Shown here piece by piece: positions 36,871 through 44,854 of a DNA stretch of 64,000 bases. How positions within the stretch are numbered: position 1 is the stretch's first letter; each line of letters opens with the position of its first letter. The position numbers and the translations under genes were made by a program. This DNA is from JALOAT01 sp041687015 (lineage in GTDB: Bacteria; Pseudomonadota; Gammaproteobacteria; Thiohalomonadales; Thiohalomonadaceae): positions 30,938-94,937 of the forward strand of contig JAWLCT010000008.1 in NCBI GenBank assembly GCA_041687015.1. Reading direction: 5' to 3'. The notes under the pieces are model-generated. The model had not been told where the DNA came from. It saw only the letters and a program-made list of their open reading frames with translations, and did not search any database.

Positions 36871-38205
36871 TCACCTCCTTGAGTGCGCATTTGGAGCGCG
36901 ACGCGAGCGCAACAGCGCCAACGGCAAGCCCGACATCGCCAGCGCGACGCCGAACAACGCTCCCCATCCGGAATAGGCCAGGCTGGCGTAAAGCATGTAC
37001 GCGCAGGTGGCCGCGAACAGCAACGGTGTCGCCGGATACCCGGGCACCCGAAACGGTCTCACCCGGGCCGGATCGCGATAACGCAGCACCATGAGCGCCA
37101 GCGTGGTCAGCAAAAAAAACAACCAGAACACGGGCGACACATAACTCACCATGGCTTCGAAACCGGAGCGGCTGGCCGAACCCGCCGCCACCAGCAGCAG
37201 CGCGATGGCGCCCTGCAACAGCAACGCCCGGGTCGGCGCATTGGTGCGGTTTGACCAGTAGCCCAGAAACGCGAACGGGGGGAAATCGCGCGCCAAGGCA
37301 TAGTTAGTGCGTGCCCCGGTGAAAATCGTCACGTTGATGGACGCCAGTACCGCCACCACGATGAGCAGGCTGATCACCCGCGCACCGTCGTGGCCGAGGC
37401 TGTACCGCACCAGATCCGCGGTGATTGCTTCGGATTGCGCCATCGGCACGAGCCCGAGCACTTTCAGATAGACCAGGTTGATGAGCAGGTACATGCCGGT
37501 GATCACCCCAAGCGAGGTGAGCAAAACCTTGCCCATGCTGCGTTGCACGTTACGCAACTCCGCCGAGACATAAGCCGCCTCGTTCCAACCCCCGTAGGTC
37601 AGCAGCACAAATACCATGGCAAGCCCGAAGGCGCCCTCGCGTGCCGGTGTCGCGGGTGCGGTGTTCACCGGCGCGGCCGGTGCGAACAGACCGGTCACGA
37701 TGACCAACACGAGGCCTGTCACCGTGGCGAAGGTCAGCAGGTTCTGCAGCGTGGTACTCGAACGCAGGCCGGCGAGATTCAGCGCCGTCAGCAGCAGGAC
37801 CGCAACGCCCGCCACCCAGGCGCCGTGATTGCCCACGGGCACGATTTGCGCAACGTAATCCGCGGCCACGAAGGCCAGCAGGGCGATCGATCCGGTTTGC
37901 AGGATCAGCATCCGCGACCAGGCGAAGACGAAACCGACGGTCTTGCCGTAGGCGCGTTGCAGAAAGTGGTATTCACCGCCCGCGTGGGGAAACGCGGCCG
38001 CGAGTTCCGCGTAGCAAAGCGCACCAAGGATCGACACGACGCCGCCAAGCAGCCAGGACAGCATCACGGTGACTTCGTCGCCGAGGCTCGCGGCCACCAC
38101 CGCTGGCGCTTTGAAAATCCCGGCCCCCACCACCAGGCCGATCACCATGGCCATGCCGTCGATGGCACGCAGCGAAGGTCTGGGTGCGGCCTCGCGAGAG
38201 GACAT
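36871..38205 (-). CDS. APC-family amino acid/polyamine permease
   Basis: A 444-residue, about 12-helix inner-membrane transporter of the amino acid-polyamine-organocation family. The first helix has the substrate-binding VIGLVVGAGIFKAPAVVAA, a GAGIF signature, and ALCYAELAAAFPHAGGEYHFLQRAYG follows, also typical. VFVLLTYGGWNEAAYVSAELRN is a further family segment. The substrate is unknown. It is the first gene of an operon with the exported methyltransferase-like protein and is divergent from soxX. Confidence 0.9.
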   Translation of the reverse strand: MSSREAAPRPSLRAIDGMAMVIGLVVGAGIFKAPAVVAASLGDEVTVMLSWLLGGVVSILGALCYAELAAAFPHAGGEYHFLQRAYGKTVGFVFAWSRMLILQTGSIALLAFVAADYVAQIVPVGNHGAWVAGVAVLLLTALNLAGLRSSTTLQNLLTFATVTGLVLVIVTGLFAPAAPVNTAPATPAREGAFGLAMVFVLLTYGGWNEAAYVSAELRNVQRSMGKVLLTSLGVITGMYLLINLVYLKVLGLVPMAQSEAITADLVRYSLGHDGARVISLLIVVAVLASINVTIFTGARTNYALARDFPPFAFLGYWSNRTNAPTRALLLQGAIALLLVAAGSASRSGFEAMVSYVSPVFWLFFLLTTLALMVLRYRDPARVRPFRVPGYPATPLLFAATCAYMLYASLAYSGWGALFGVALAMSGLPLALLRSRRAPNAHSRR

Positions 38206-38415
38206 GGCGTTTCCGTTTTCAGGGTTTCACCCGTGACTCTAGCCCGCAATTTTCCAGCGCGTCACAGCCGTGGCGCGAATTGCGCCACACGTGTGTTCAG
38301 CTACGGTGGCATTCTGTTCATCACCCAGCGGATTGCAGTCATGTCCTGACGGATTTTCGAAGAGGCTGTGGTGTCGATCTCCCATGTTTTCATGAGTCCG
38401 ACTCGACAAAACGCC

Positions 38416-38444
38416 TTGGCAGCGCGGCCGCGCTTGGCTAGCAT
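38416..38444 (+). promoter_or_regulatory. Possible sigma-70-type promoter for soxXA
   Basis: TTGGCA (38416-38421) and TAGCAT (38439-38444) are separated by exactly 17 bases, 30 bases before the soxX start, and resemble -35 and -10 boxes. The spacer contains a GCGCGGCCGCGC palindrome. Prediction by eye only. Confidence 0.35.
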
Positions 38445-38474
38445 CGAGGTAAGTCCCTAACGAGGATTGCTGCC

Positions 38475-38918
38475 ATGGCCGCAGGATGCCGGCGGTGTCT
38501 TTGGGTGAGCCTGTTGGTGCTCGCGCCTGCGTTTGCCGAAGACTATGTGCCCTGGCGTGCCGAGAATTACGCCATCGAGGCGCCGCTCGGCGGTTTGCGT
38601 GGTGATGCAGCGCGGGGGCGGGTGGTGGTTGCCAGTCGCGAGCAGGGCAACTGCCTCGCCTGTCACCAACTGCCCATTCCTGAAGAGCCCAGCCATGGCA
38701 CCATCGGCCCGCCGCTCATCGGCGTCGGGGCGCGCCTGAGCGAGGGCGCATTGCGCCTGAGGGTGGTGGACCAGAAACAGGTCAATCCGGCCACCATCAT
38801 GCCCGCCTTCTATTTGCATCCCGAACACCTGCATCGACCCCGACCCGATCTGGTGTCCACCATTCTCACGGCCCAGGAGGTGGAAGACGTGGTGGCTTAC
38901 CTGATGACCCTGCGATGA
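38475..38918 (+). CDS. soxX: Sulfur-oxidation cytochrome SoxX
   Basis: A 147-residue monohaem c-type cytochrome with a signal peptide (cleavage after about residue 21, AFA-ED). The haem motif is CLACH (C60, C63, H64), and the sixth ligand is probably M109 in TIMPAF. HQLPIPEEPSHGTIGPPLIGVGARLS and EVEDVVAYLMTLR are typical of SoxX. With SoxA it forms the SoxXA complex that attaches thiosulfate to SoxYZ in the periplasm. The stop overlaps the soxA start (ATGA). An AGGA site sits before ATG 38475. No soxYZB genes follow. Confidence 0.93.
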   Translation: MAAGCRRCLWVSLLVLAPAFAEDYVPWRAENYAIEAPLGGLRGDAARGRVVVASREQGNCLACHQLPIPEEPSHGTIGPPLIGVGARLSEGALRLRVVDQKQVNPATIMPAFYLHPEHLHRPRPDLVSTILTAQEVEDVVAYLMTLR

Positions 38919-39685
38919 AAACCGCCGTGCGTTTTCCCGCCTTGCTTGCGCTGCTGGTATGGGGTGCTGCGCCACTGCACGCGTTGGAGCCGCGCTCCGG
39001 CTACGACTACCTCCCCGAGGAATTCCAGGCGATGCAGGACGACCCCTTTGAAAACCCGGGCATGTTCACGGTGGATATCGGCCGCGAGCTGTTCAACACG
39101 CCGGGGGATGAGGGCACGTCCTGTGCCGACTGCCATGGACCCGACGGCGAAAAACTCGATCCCAAGCGCATCGCCCGCTACCCGGTGTTCAGTTCACGCC
39201 TGCAGTCACCGGTCACGCTGCAAAAACGCATCGACCTGTGCCGCGAGGAACGCATGGGCGAGTTTCCGCTCACCTACGATGATCCTGCGCTGGTTGCGCT
39301 GGAAACCTTCGTGCGTCACCGGGCACGCGGCGAAGCGGTGAACGTGGACGTCAGCGGACCCATGGCGGTGCACTACCGCGAGGGCGAGCGCTTGTTCCGT
39401 ACCCGCATCGGTCAGCTGCAGATGGCCTGCTATCACTGCCATGACCTCTACACGGGGGCGAATTTGCGCGATCAGGTGCTCAACCAGGCACAGACCAACG
39501 GCTTCCCCACCCACCGCCTGCTTAGCCAGGACATCAGCAGTCTGCACCGCAAGTTCCGCGATTGCTTCGCCACCTTGCGGGCCATGCCCTACCAGCCCGG
39601 TTCCGAGGAGTACATCAATCTCGAGGTGTACATGAACGCCCGGGGTAACGGCCTGCCGATCGAGACCCCGGGGATCCGCCGCTAG
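38915..39685 (+). CDS. soxA: Sulfur-oxidation cytochrome SoxA
   Basis: A 256-residue dihaem c-type cytochrome. Signal peptide to about residue 23. Two haem motifs are CADCH (C70, C73, H74) and CYHCH (C172, C175, H176), so it is the dihaem type. The probable persulfurated axial/catalytic cysteine is C217 in HRKFRDCFA. It catalyses the oxidative coupling of thiosulfate to the SoxY carrier. It is translationally coupled to soxX. soxYZ and soxB would be needed for the full pathway and are not in this window. Confidence 0.93.
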   Translation: MKTAVRFPALLALLVWGAAPLHALEPRSGYDYLPEEFQAMQDDPFENPGMFTVDIGRELFNTPGDEGTSCADCHGPDGEKLDPKRIARYPVFSSRLQSPVTLQKRIDLCREERMGEFPLTYDDPALVALETFVRHRARGEAVNVDVSGPMAVHYREGERLFRTRIGQLQMACYHCHDLYTGANLRDQVLNQAQTNGFPTHRLLSQDISSLHRKFRDCFATLRAMPYQPGSEEYINLEVYMNARGNGLPIETPGIRR

Positions 39686-39860
39686 CAAGCGACGCTGCCC
39701 ATCCGTTTCTCGATCACATCCCAACGACCTTCCCCGTAAACGTGGCCTCAGGTGGCGAACGGAGGAATGGGTACGGCATCGCCGGTATTAGGGACGCCCC
39801 CGAAAAACCGTGTCACCATGCCCGTGGCGAAAGGGCTTTGCGACAATGTCATGGGGGCGG

Positions 39861-39881
39861 AAGGTCTCGACCTTTTCTTTA
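39861..39881 (+). terminator. Probable intrinsic terminator after soxXA
   Basis: AAGGT (39861-39865), loop CTCG, ACCTT (39870-39874) and then TTTCTTT. A short stem with a U-rich tail. It lies 175 bases after the soxA stop, leaving either a long 3' untranslated region or a small RNA before the terminator. Confidence 0.5.
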
Positions 39882-39900
39882 GCAGCCCATCAATAAGTTT

Positions 39901-39939
39901 CTAGGCCCGGGCCTTCCGGGTGTTGATGCCCGGGACTAG
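39901..39939 (+). promoter_or_regulatory. GC-rich hairpin in the EF-G-like gene leader
   Basis: CTAGGCCCGGG (39901-39911) pairs with CCCGGGACTAG (39929-39939) with one mismatch. The hairpin is 62 bases before the start codon at 40002, after the terminator at 39861. It has no T run. It could be a leader structure regulating the GTPase gene or a protein-binding site. The space from 39686 to 40001 holds no other gene. Confidence 0.45.
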
Positions 39940-40001
39940 GTTTAGAAGGCAAGGCTCGCGCCCCGGACAGCGCGTGCGTGCAGCATCCAGGGAGAGCACC
40001 G

Positions 40002-42050
40002 ATGCCCGAATACACCAGCGACGCGATTCGCAATCTTGCCCTCGTCGGCCAAACCGGCAGCGGCAAGACCACCCTTGTGGAGGCCCTGCTCGCCAGTGCC
40101 GGGGTCATCGGAACACCCGGCAGCGTGGAGCGCGGCAATACAGTCGCGGACTTCGATCCGCTGGAGCAGAGCCACCAGCATTCCCTGAGTGCGTCGGTGG
40201 TGAGTTTCGACCACGCCGGAATCCACGTGAATCTCATCGACACGCCGGGCCTGCCCGATTTCATCGGGCTTGCCCTTGGGGTGTTTCCTGCCGTGGAGAC
40301 CATCGCAGTGGTGATCAATGCCGCGGTGGGTATCGAGCCGGTGGCGCGGCGCATGCTCGCCTGGGCCGCCGAGCGCAAGCTCTGCCGCATGGTCGTCGTG
40401 AACCGTATCGACGCCGAAGGCGTGGATCTTCCCGGCTTGCTCGCAACCCTGCGCGAAGAGTTCGGCCGCGAATGCCTGCCGATCAATCTGCCGGCCGAGG
40501 GGGGCAGGCGCGTGCGCGACTGTTTCTTTCACCGTGACGGTGCGACGGACTTTTCCTCGGTACAGGAAGCCCATACGCAACTCATCGATCAGGTGGTGGA
40601 GATCGATGAGAACCTCATGGCTGCGTATTTGGAGCAGGGCGAGACCCTGGCGCCCGAACAGTTGCATGACGCCTTTGAGAAAGCCATGCGTGAAGGCCAC
40701 CTGGTGCCGGTGTGTTTTGCCTCGGCGCGTACCGGCACAGGCGTCCGCGAGCTGCTTGAGCTCATGGAACGTCTGATGCCGAATCCGTTGGAGGGTAACC
40801 CGCGCCCCTTTCTCAAAGGCGCGGGCGAACAGGCCGAAGCCTACGCCGTACTACCCGATCCGCAGCGCCATGTGGTCGCCCACGTGTTCAAGGTGGCAGC
40901 CGACCCTTACGTTGGCAAGCTCGGCGTGTTTCGCATCCACCAGGGAACGATCACCCGCGACAGCCAATTGTTCATCGGTGATGGGCGCAAGCCTTTCAAG
41001 GTGGGGCACCTGTTCAAACTGCAGGGCAAGCAGCAGATCGAGATCGAGGCCGGTATTCCCGGGGATATCGGTGCGGTGGCGAAGGTCGAGGAGATCCATT
41101 TCGATGCCGTGCTGCACGACTCCCATGACGAGGATTTCCTGCACCTGAAACGTCTTCCGTTCCCCGTGCCGGTGTTCGGACTGGCCGTGGCCGCCAAGCG
41201 TCGCGGTGACCAGCAACGTTTGTCCACTGCGCTGCAGCGGGTGGTCGATGAAGATCCCTGCCTCGTGCTGGAACACAACGCCGCGCTGAATGAGACAGTG
41301 CTGCGCGGTCTCGGTGATCTGCATCTGCGCCTGGCGTTGGAGAAACTCAACCAGCGTTTCAATGTGGAGGCGGACACGCAGCCGCCAAAAATTCCCTATC
41401 GCGAGACCCTCGGCGCCCGCGCCGAGGGTCATCACCGTCACAAGAAACAGACCGGGGGTGCCGGACAGTTTGGAGAAGTGTTTTTGCATGTCGAACCCCT
41501 GGAGCGCGGTGCGGGATTCCAGTTCGTGGATGAGGTGAAGGGCGGCGCCATCCCCGGCCAGTTCATTCCCGCCGTGGAAAAAGGCGTGCGGCAGGCCATG
41601 GAGGCCGGCGCCCTGGCGGGCTATCCCATGCAGGACGTGAAGGTGACCGTCACCGACGGCAAGTATCACCCGGTGGATTCGAAGGAGGTGGCGTTCGTGA
41701 CGGCAGGCAAGCGTGCTTTTCTCGATGCGGTGAACAAGGCAGGCCCCATGGTGCTGGAACCCATCGTGAACCTGGAGCTCGTGGTTCCGGCCGGTGACAT
41801 GGGCACCGTGACCGGGGACCTCACGGGGCGTCGTGGTCAGGTGTTGGGCAGCCGGGCTCTGCCGGGTGGCATGATCGGCATCCATGCCCAGGCGCCGCTC
41901 GGCGAACTCAACCACTACGCCGATCGCGTGCGCTCACTCACCGGCGGGCAGGGTTCCTACACCCTGGAATTCAGCCACTACCAGCCGGCACCGCCGCCAC
42001 TTCAAAAACAGCTCGCGGCGGAATTCCGGCCGAAGGTGGAAGAGGATTGA
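40002..42050 (+). CDS. EF-G-like translational GTPase
   Basis: A 682-residue elongation-factor-G paralogue of the FusA2 type. The GTPase domain has the P-loop GQTGSGKT, DTPGLPDF (EF-G itself has DTPGHVDF, so the catalytic histidine position is a leucine here), and NRID in place of NKMD. The later domains include DEDFLHLKRLPFP, HHRHKKQTGGAGQFGEVFL, KYHPVDSKEVAF and DLTGRRGQVLGSRALPGG. EF-G-like proteins of this group are thought to act in translocation, recycling or stress rather than replace EF-G. The start ATG at 40002 follows a GGAG. Confidence 0.9.
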   Translation: MPEYTSDAIRNLALVGQTGSGKTTLVEALLASAGVIGTPGSVERGNTVADFDPLEQSHQHSLSASVVSFDHAGIHVNLIDTPGLPDFIGLALGVFPAVETIAVVINAAVGIEPVARRMLAWAAERKLCRMVVVNRIDAEGVDLPGLLATLREEFGRECLPINLPAEGGRRVRDCFFHRDGATDFSSVQEAHTQLIDQVVEIDENLMAAYLEQGETLAPEQLHDAFEKAMREGHLVPVCFASARTGTGVRELLELMERLMPNPLEGNPRPFLKGAGEQAEAYAVLPDPQRHVVAHVFKVAADPYVGKLGVFRIHQGTITRDSQLFIGDGRKPFKVGHLFKLQGKQQIEIEAGIPGDIGAVAKVEEIHFDAVLHDSHDEDFLHLKRLPFPVPVFGLAVAAKRRGDQQRLSTALQRVVDEDPCLVLEHNAALNETVLRGLGDLHLRLALEKLNQRFNVEADTQPPKIPYRETLGARAEGHHRHKKQTGGAGQFGEVFLHVEPLERGAGFQFVDEVKGGAIPGQFIPAVEKGVRQAMEAGALAGYPMQDVKVTVTDGKYHPVDSKEVAFVTAGKRAFLDAVNKAGPMVLEPIVNLELVVPAGDMGTVTGDLTGRRGQVLGSRALPGGMIGIHAQAPLGELNHYADRVRSLTGGQGSYTLEFSHYQPAPPPLQKQLAAEFRPKVEED

Positions 42051-42126
42051 GCGTAACCAAAAGCGCTGTCAGTCGGCGTTACGATGCGCGTGATGATGTG
42101 CAACGCGGCGTCTCAGCCGGCCGGCG

Positions 42127-43251
42127 TCAGCAGTCCTCGGCACAGGCGACGCGATCGCGCCCGGAAGCCTTGGCCCGATAGAGTGCATCGTCCGCAATCT
42201 GGATGAGCGTCGGTCGATCGTTGCGCGTCGGCGTGGCCTGGGCGACGCCCAGGCTGATAGTCACCGGCGTTGCCGCCGCTACTGCCCGGCGCAGGCGTTC
42301 AGCGAGGTGTTTTGCCCCCGCGAGATCCGTTTCCGGGAGGATGACCAGAAACTCCTCGCCCCCGTAACGTACCGGAAGATCGTTTTCCCGCGTTTCGCGC
42401 TGCAAAATCGCGCCGATCTCCGCCAGCAGGCGATCGCCGGCAAGATGGCCATGCTCGTCGTTATAGCGCTTGAAGTGATCCACATCGAGCATGACCAGCG
42501 ACAGCGCACGCCCATAGCGGCGCACGTTGGGCAGGTCCCGATCCAGTACCAGCTCCATGAGCCGCCGATTGCCCAGGCCTGTGAGCGTATCGCGCAAAGT
42601 GAGCCTGCGCGTTTCCTCGTAAAGGCGCGCATTTTCAATGGCCATGCCGAGCTGCTGTCCGATGGCGGTGAAGGTGTCGCGCTGGCCGGCATCGATGTGC
42701 AGCCCGCAAGGTACGTAGTAGTAGAAAACGCCGACCGCGCGGCCCTTGGCGGTGAGCGGCACTATCACATGCCCGTGCGGTTCCGTCGCTGGGGTCGGCA
42801 GGGTGTGGCGCGGATCACGGGCGCAATCTTCGCACAGCACCAATTCGCCGCTGAGGGCGGCCTGGCCGCACAGGCACTCGCCTACGCGCATGTTCGCGTG
42901 CGCCGCGATGAACGCGTCCGTGGCGCCGCGCTGGGCCACCAGGTGCATGCGTTCCTCTTCCACCAGGAAGATCCCCATGGGCTGGCCGCGAGCCGATTCC
43001 AGTGCGGCCTCCATGCCCTCCATGATGCGCGCGAAGAGTTCCTGCAGGTCGAGCGTCTGGCTGATGGCGGACGAGACCTTGTAAAGCACCGACAGTTGGG
43101 CATGACTGGCCTCCAGTTGGTGCTTGGTGGCCTGCAGTTCGTCCAGGGCCTGCTGCCACAGCTGGCGCATGCGCGCGGCCTGCTGCACACCCTGGCGCAG
43201 CATGCGGTTTTCGCTTTCCAGCGCGCGCAGGCGTTGTTCGCTGTCGCTCAT
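42127..43251 (-). CDS. GAF-GGDEF diguanylate cyclase
   Basis: A 374-residue cytoplasmic protein: an N-terminal coiled coil (residues 5-55), a GAF domain (about 60-215) and a GGDEF domain with the active-site RYGGEEF (GGEEF at 297-301). The inhibitory RxxD site (R288-D291) is five residues upstream, so it makes c-di-GMP and can be product-inhibited. The GAF domain has an unusual cysteine set: C126, C128, C140 and C143 (GECLCGQ and VLCEDCARDPRH), which may bind a metal or sense redox. ATG at 43251 overlaps the stop of the upstream diiron-type gene, so they are co-translated. Confidence 0.92.
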   Translation of the reverse strand: MSDSEQRLRALESENRMLRQGVQQAARMRQLWQQALDELQATKHQLEASHAQLSVLYKVSSAISQTLDLQELFARIMEGMEAALESARGQPMGIFLVEEERMHLVAQRGATDAFIAAHANMRVGECLCGQAALSGELVLCEDCARDPRHTLPTPATEPHGHVIVPLTAKGRAVGVFYYYVPCGLHIDAGQRDTFTAIGQQLGMAIENARLYEETRRLTLRDTLTGLGNRRLMELVLDRDLPNVRRYGRALSLVMLDVDHFKRYNDEHGHLAGDRLLAEIGAILQRETRENDLPVRYGGEEFLVILPETDLAGAKHLAERLRRAVAAATPVTISLGVAQATPTRNDRPTLIQIADDALYRAKASGRDRVACAEDC

Positions 43252-44054
43252 TGCAGATCCGCGTAAATGATGTCGAGGCCGCAACGCAGCTCGCGCAGAT
43301 AGTCGAGGGCGCGCGGTACCTGGTCGCCGCGCAGGATGCTGCCGTGCTGCGGCAGGATGGCGCGGATGGGCAGGTGCTCGACACGTCGGACGAAACCCCG
43401 CGCCGCAAGATTCGTCGGCATGTATTCCAGGTGGAAGAGATCCATCTGCGGCACGTGCTCGTCGAAGGATTCCACGTAGAGACGCCAGTCGAAATCGAGC
43501 GCTGCCCAGATGTCGCCCGAAAAAAGCGAGCCGGAGGTTGCATCGAAACTGACGAAAGCGCCCGGGAAGTGCAGGAACGGGGCCGGGATGAACTGCAGGC
43601 GGTGACCCGAAGGGAACACGAACTCGGGCTCCGCTTCCACATCATGCAGGCGGTACTCGCCGGCCCCGTAGGCAGGTAACAGTACGTGGGTGCGTGGCGT
43701 GGTGAAAACGGTGAGGCTCGGCAGCAGGGACAGCCAGTCCGTCATGGATGCCGCCACGTCCGGATCCTGGTGACACAGCACCATGCCCGTGAGTGCCTGC
43801 ACTGGCATGATCTTCTCCAACGCGCTGCGCACGGCGGCAAAACCGGGGCGCCCGCCCGGATCGATGAGCAGGCCCGTATCGCCGCTGCGCACCAGGTAGG
43901 TGTTGCAGCGAAACGCACTGGACTCACACACGCCGAGCCAATAAACCGCATGCCCGTCATCTTCGAACAGCGTGACGGGCGGGGTGAGCGTTTCCGTAGA
44001 CGACTCCTTCCGAACAACGGTGGGGGTTCGATTGTAACCGGGAGTGTCGGGCAC
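43248..44054 (-). CDS. Metallo-beta-lactamase-fold diiron (ODP-like) sensor protein
   Basis: A 268-residue MBL-fold protein like the diiron domain of flavodiiron proteins and ODP oxygen sensors. The ligand set fits: H95-x-D97-x-D99 (CHQDPDVA), H162 (PFLHFPGAF), D181 (LFSGDIWA) and H237 (LPQHGSIL). The spacing matches flavodiiron proteins, with Asp in place of the usual Glu. The flavodoxin domain is absent, so it is a stand-alone sensor. It overlaps the GGDEF gene by four bases. GTG start at 44054 is uncertain. O2 or NO sensing is inferred from the family. Confidence 0.85.
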   Translation of the reverse strand: MPDTPGYNRTPTVVRKESSTETLTPPVTLFEDDGHAVYWLGVCESSAFRCNTYLVRSGDTGLLIDPGGRPGFAAVRSALEKIMPVQALTGMVLCHQDPDVAASMTDWLSLLPSLTVFTTPRTHVLLPAYGAGEYRLHDVEAEPEFVFPSGHRLQFIPAPFLHFPGAFVSFDATSGSLFSGDIWAALDFDWRLYVESFDEHVPQMDLFHLEYMPTNLAARGFVRRVEHLPIRAILPQHGSILRGDQVPRALDYLRELRCGLDIIYADLQ

Positions 44055-44169
44055 TGATACCCGGACGCGCGGCTCTGCGATCCACGTCCCGTTCGCAACG
44101 CAACGGGGGATTTTCCCGTCCCGCGCGTGCGTTCTAGACTTTTCTCAGGTGACACCGAGGAACCGTGCC

Positions 44170-44838
44170 ATGAGGCCGGCACCACACCCGTCCAGTACGG
44201 GGTCGCGTTACCGCCTGGGTTCGCTGGTAGGAGGCGGTCTGTTGACCGCGGCGGGTTTGCGCACCCCCGCCACCATCGGTGTGCCCTTGACCATCGCGGG
44301 TGCTGCGCTTCTTTATCGCGCCTCGCAAAAAGCCGGGATTTCCACACGGCCCCGTCGGGCAGCCGGCCCGGCACCGGTGGACGTGAGCACCTCGGTGACC
44401 GTGCGCTGCGGCGCGGACGTGCTTTATGCGTACTGGCGTGATTTCACCCACCTGCCCCGGTTCATGCGCTCCCTGCAGGTGGCGGAGCCCGTGGCTGCCG
44501 GACGTTATCGCTTCGAGGCACGCCTGCCCGGAATGGACGCGGTGAGTTGGACGGCCGACGTGGTGGAAGACCGCGCCAGCGAATGCATCCGCTGGTCCAC
44601 GCCGCCGGAGAGCGAGCTCATGCACCAAGGCATGGTGACATTTCTCCCCGCACCCGGTGGGCGTGGCACGGAGGTCCACCTGAACGTTGCTTACCGGTTG
44701 CGCAGCGCCGCGGCCACTGTGCTCGCACGCTGGCTTGCGACCGTGGATGCGCAGGTTATCAAGGAGGAACTGCGTCGCTTCAAGCAATGCATGGAAACCG
44801 GGGAATTGCCTACCACCGAAGGCCAGCCCAGCGGCTGA
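44170..44838 (+). CDS. SRPBCC-family (START-like) protein
   Basis: A 222-residue protein. Two hydrophobic helices (residues 15-50, YRLGSLVGGGLLTAAG then GVPLTIAGAALLYRA) may insert in the membrane, followed by a START/polyketide-cyclase-like fold (about residues 65-200): VSTSVTVRCGADVLYAYWRDF, HLPRFMRSLQVAEPV, VEDRASECIRWSTPPES and LNVAYRLRS. Such membrane-anchored SRPBCC proteins often occur with oxidoreductases and stress genes. It is 16 bases upstream of an alcohol dehydrogenase gene. Confidence 0.82.
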   Translation: MRPAPHPSSTGSRYRLGSLVGGGLLTAAGLRTPATIGVPLTIAGAALLYRASQKAGISTRPRRAAGPAPVDVSTSVTVRCGADVLYAYWRDFTHLPRFMRSLQVAEPVAAGRYRFEARLPGMDAVSWTADVVEDRASECIRWSTPPESELMHQGMVTFLPAPGGRGTEVHLNVAYRLRSAAATVLARWLATVDAQVIKEELRRFKQCMETGELPTTEGQPSG

Positions 44839-44854
44839 GCGCCGGGGGACAGCC

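Noticed and set aside
38475..42050. A complete sox operon
   Set aside because: Only soxX and soxA are present; the next gene is an EF-G-like GTPase after a terminator.
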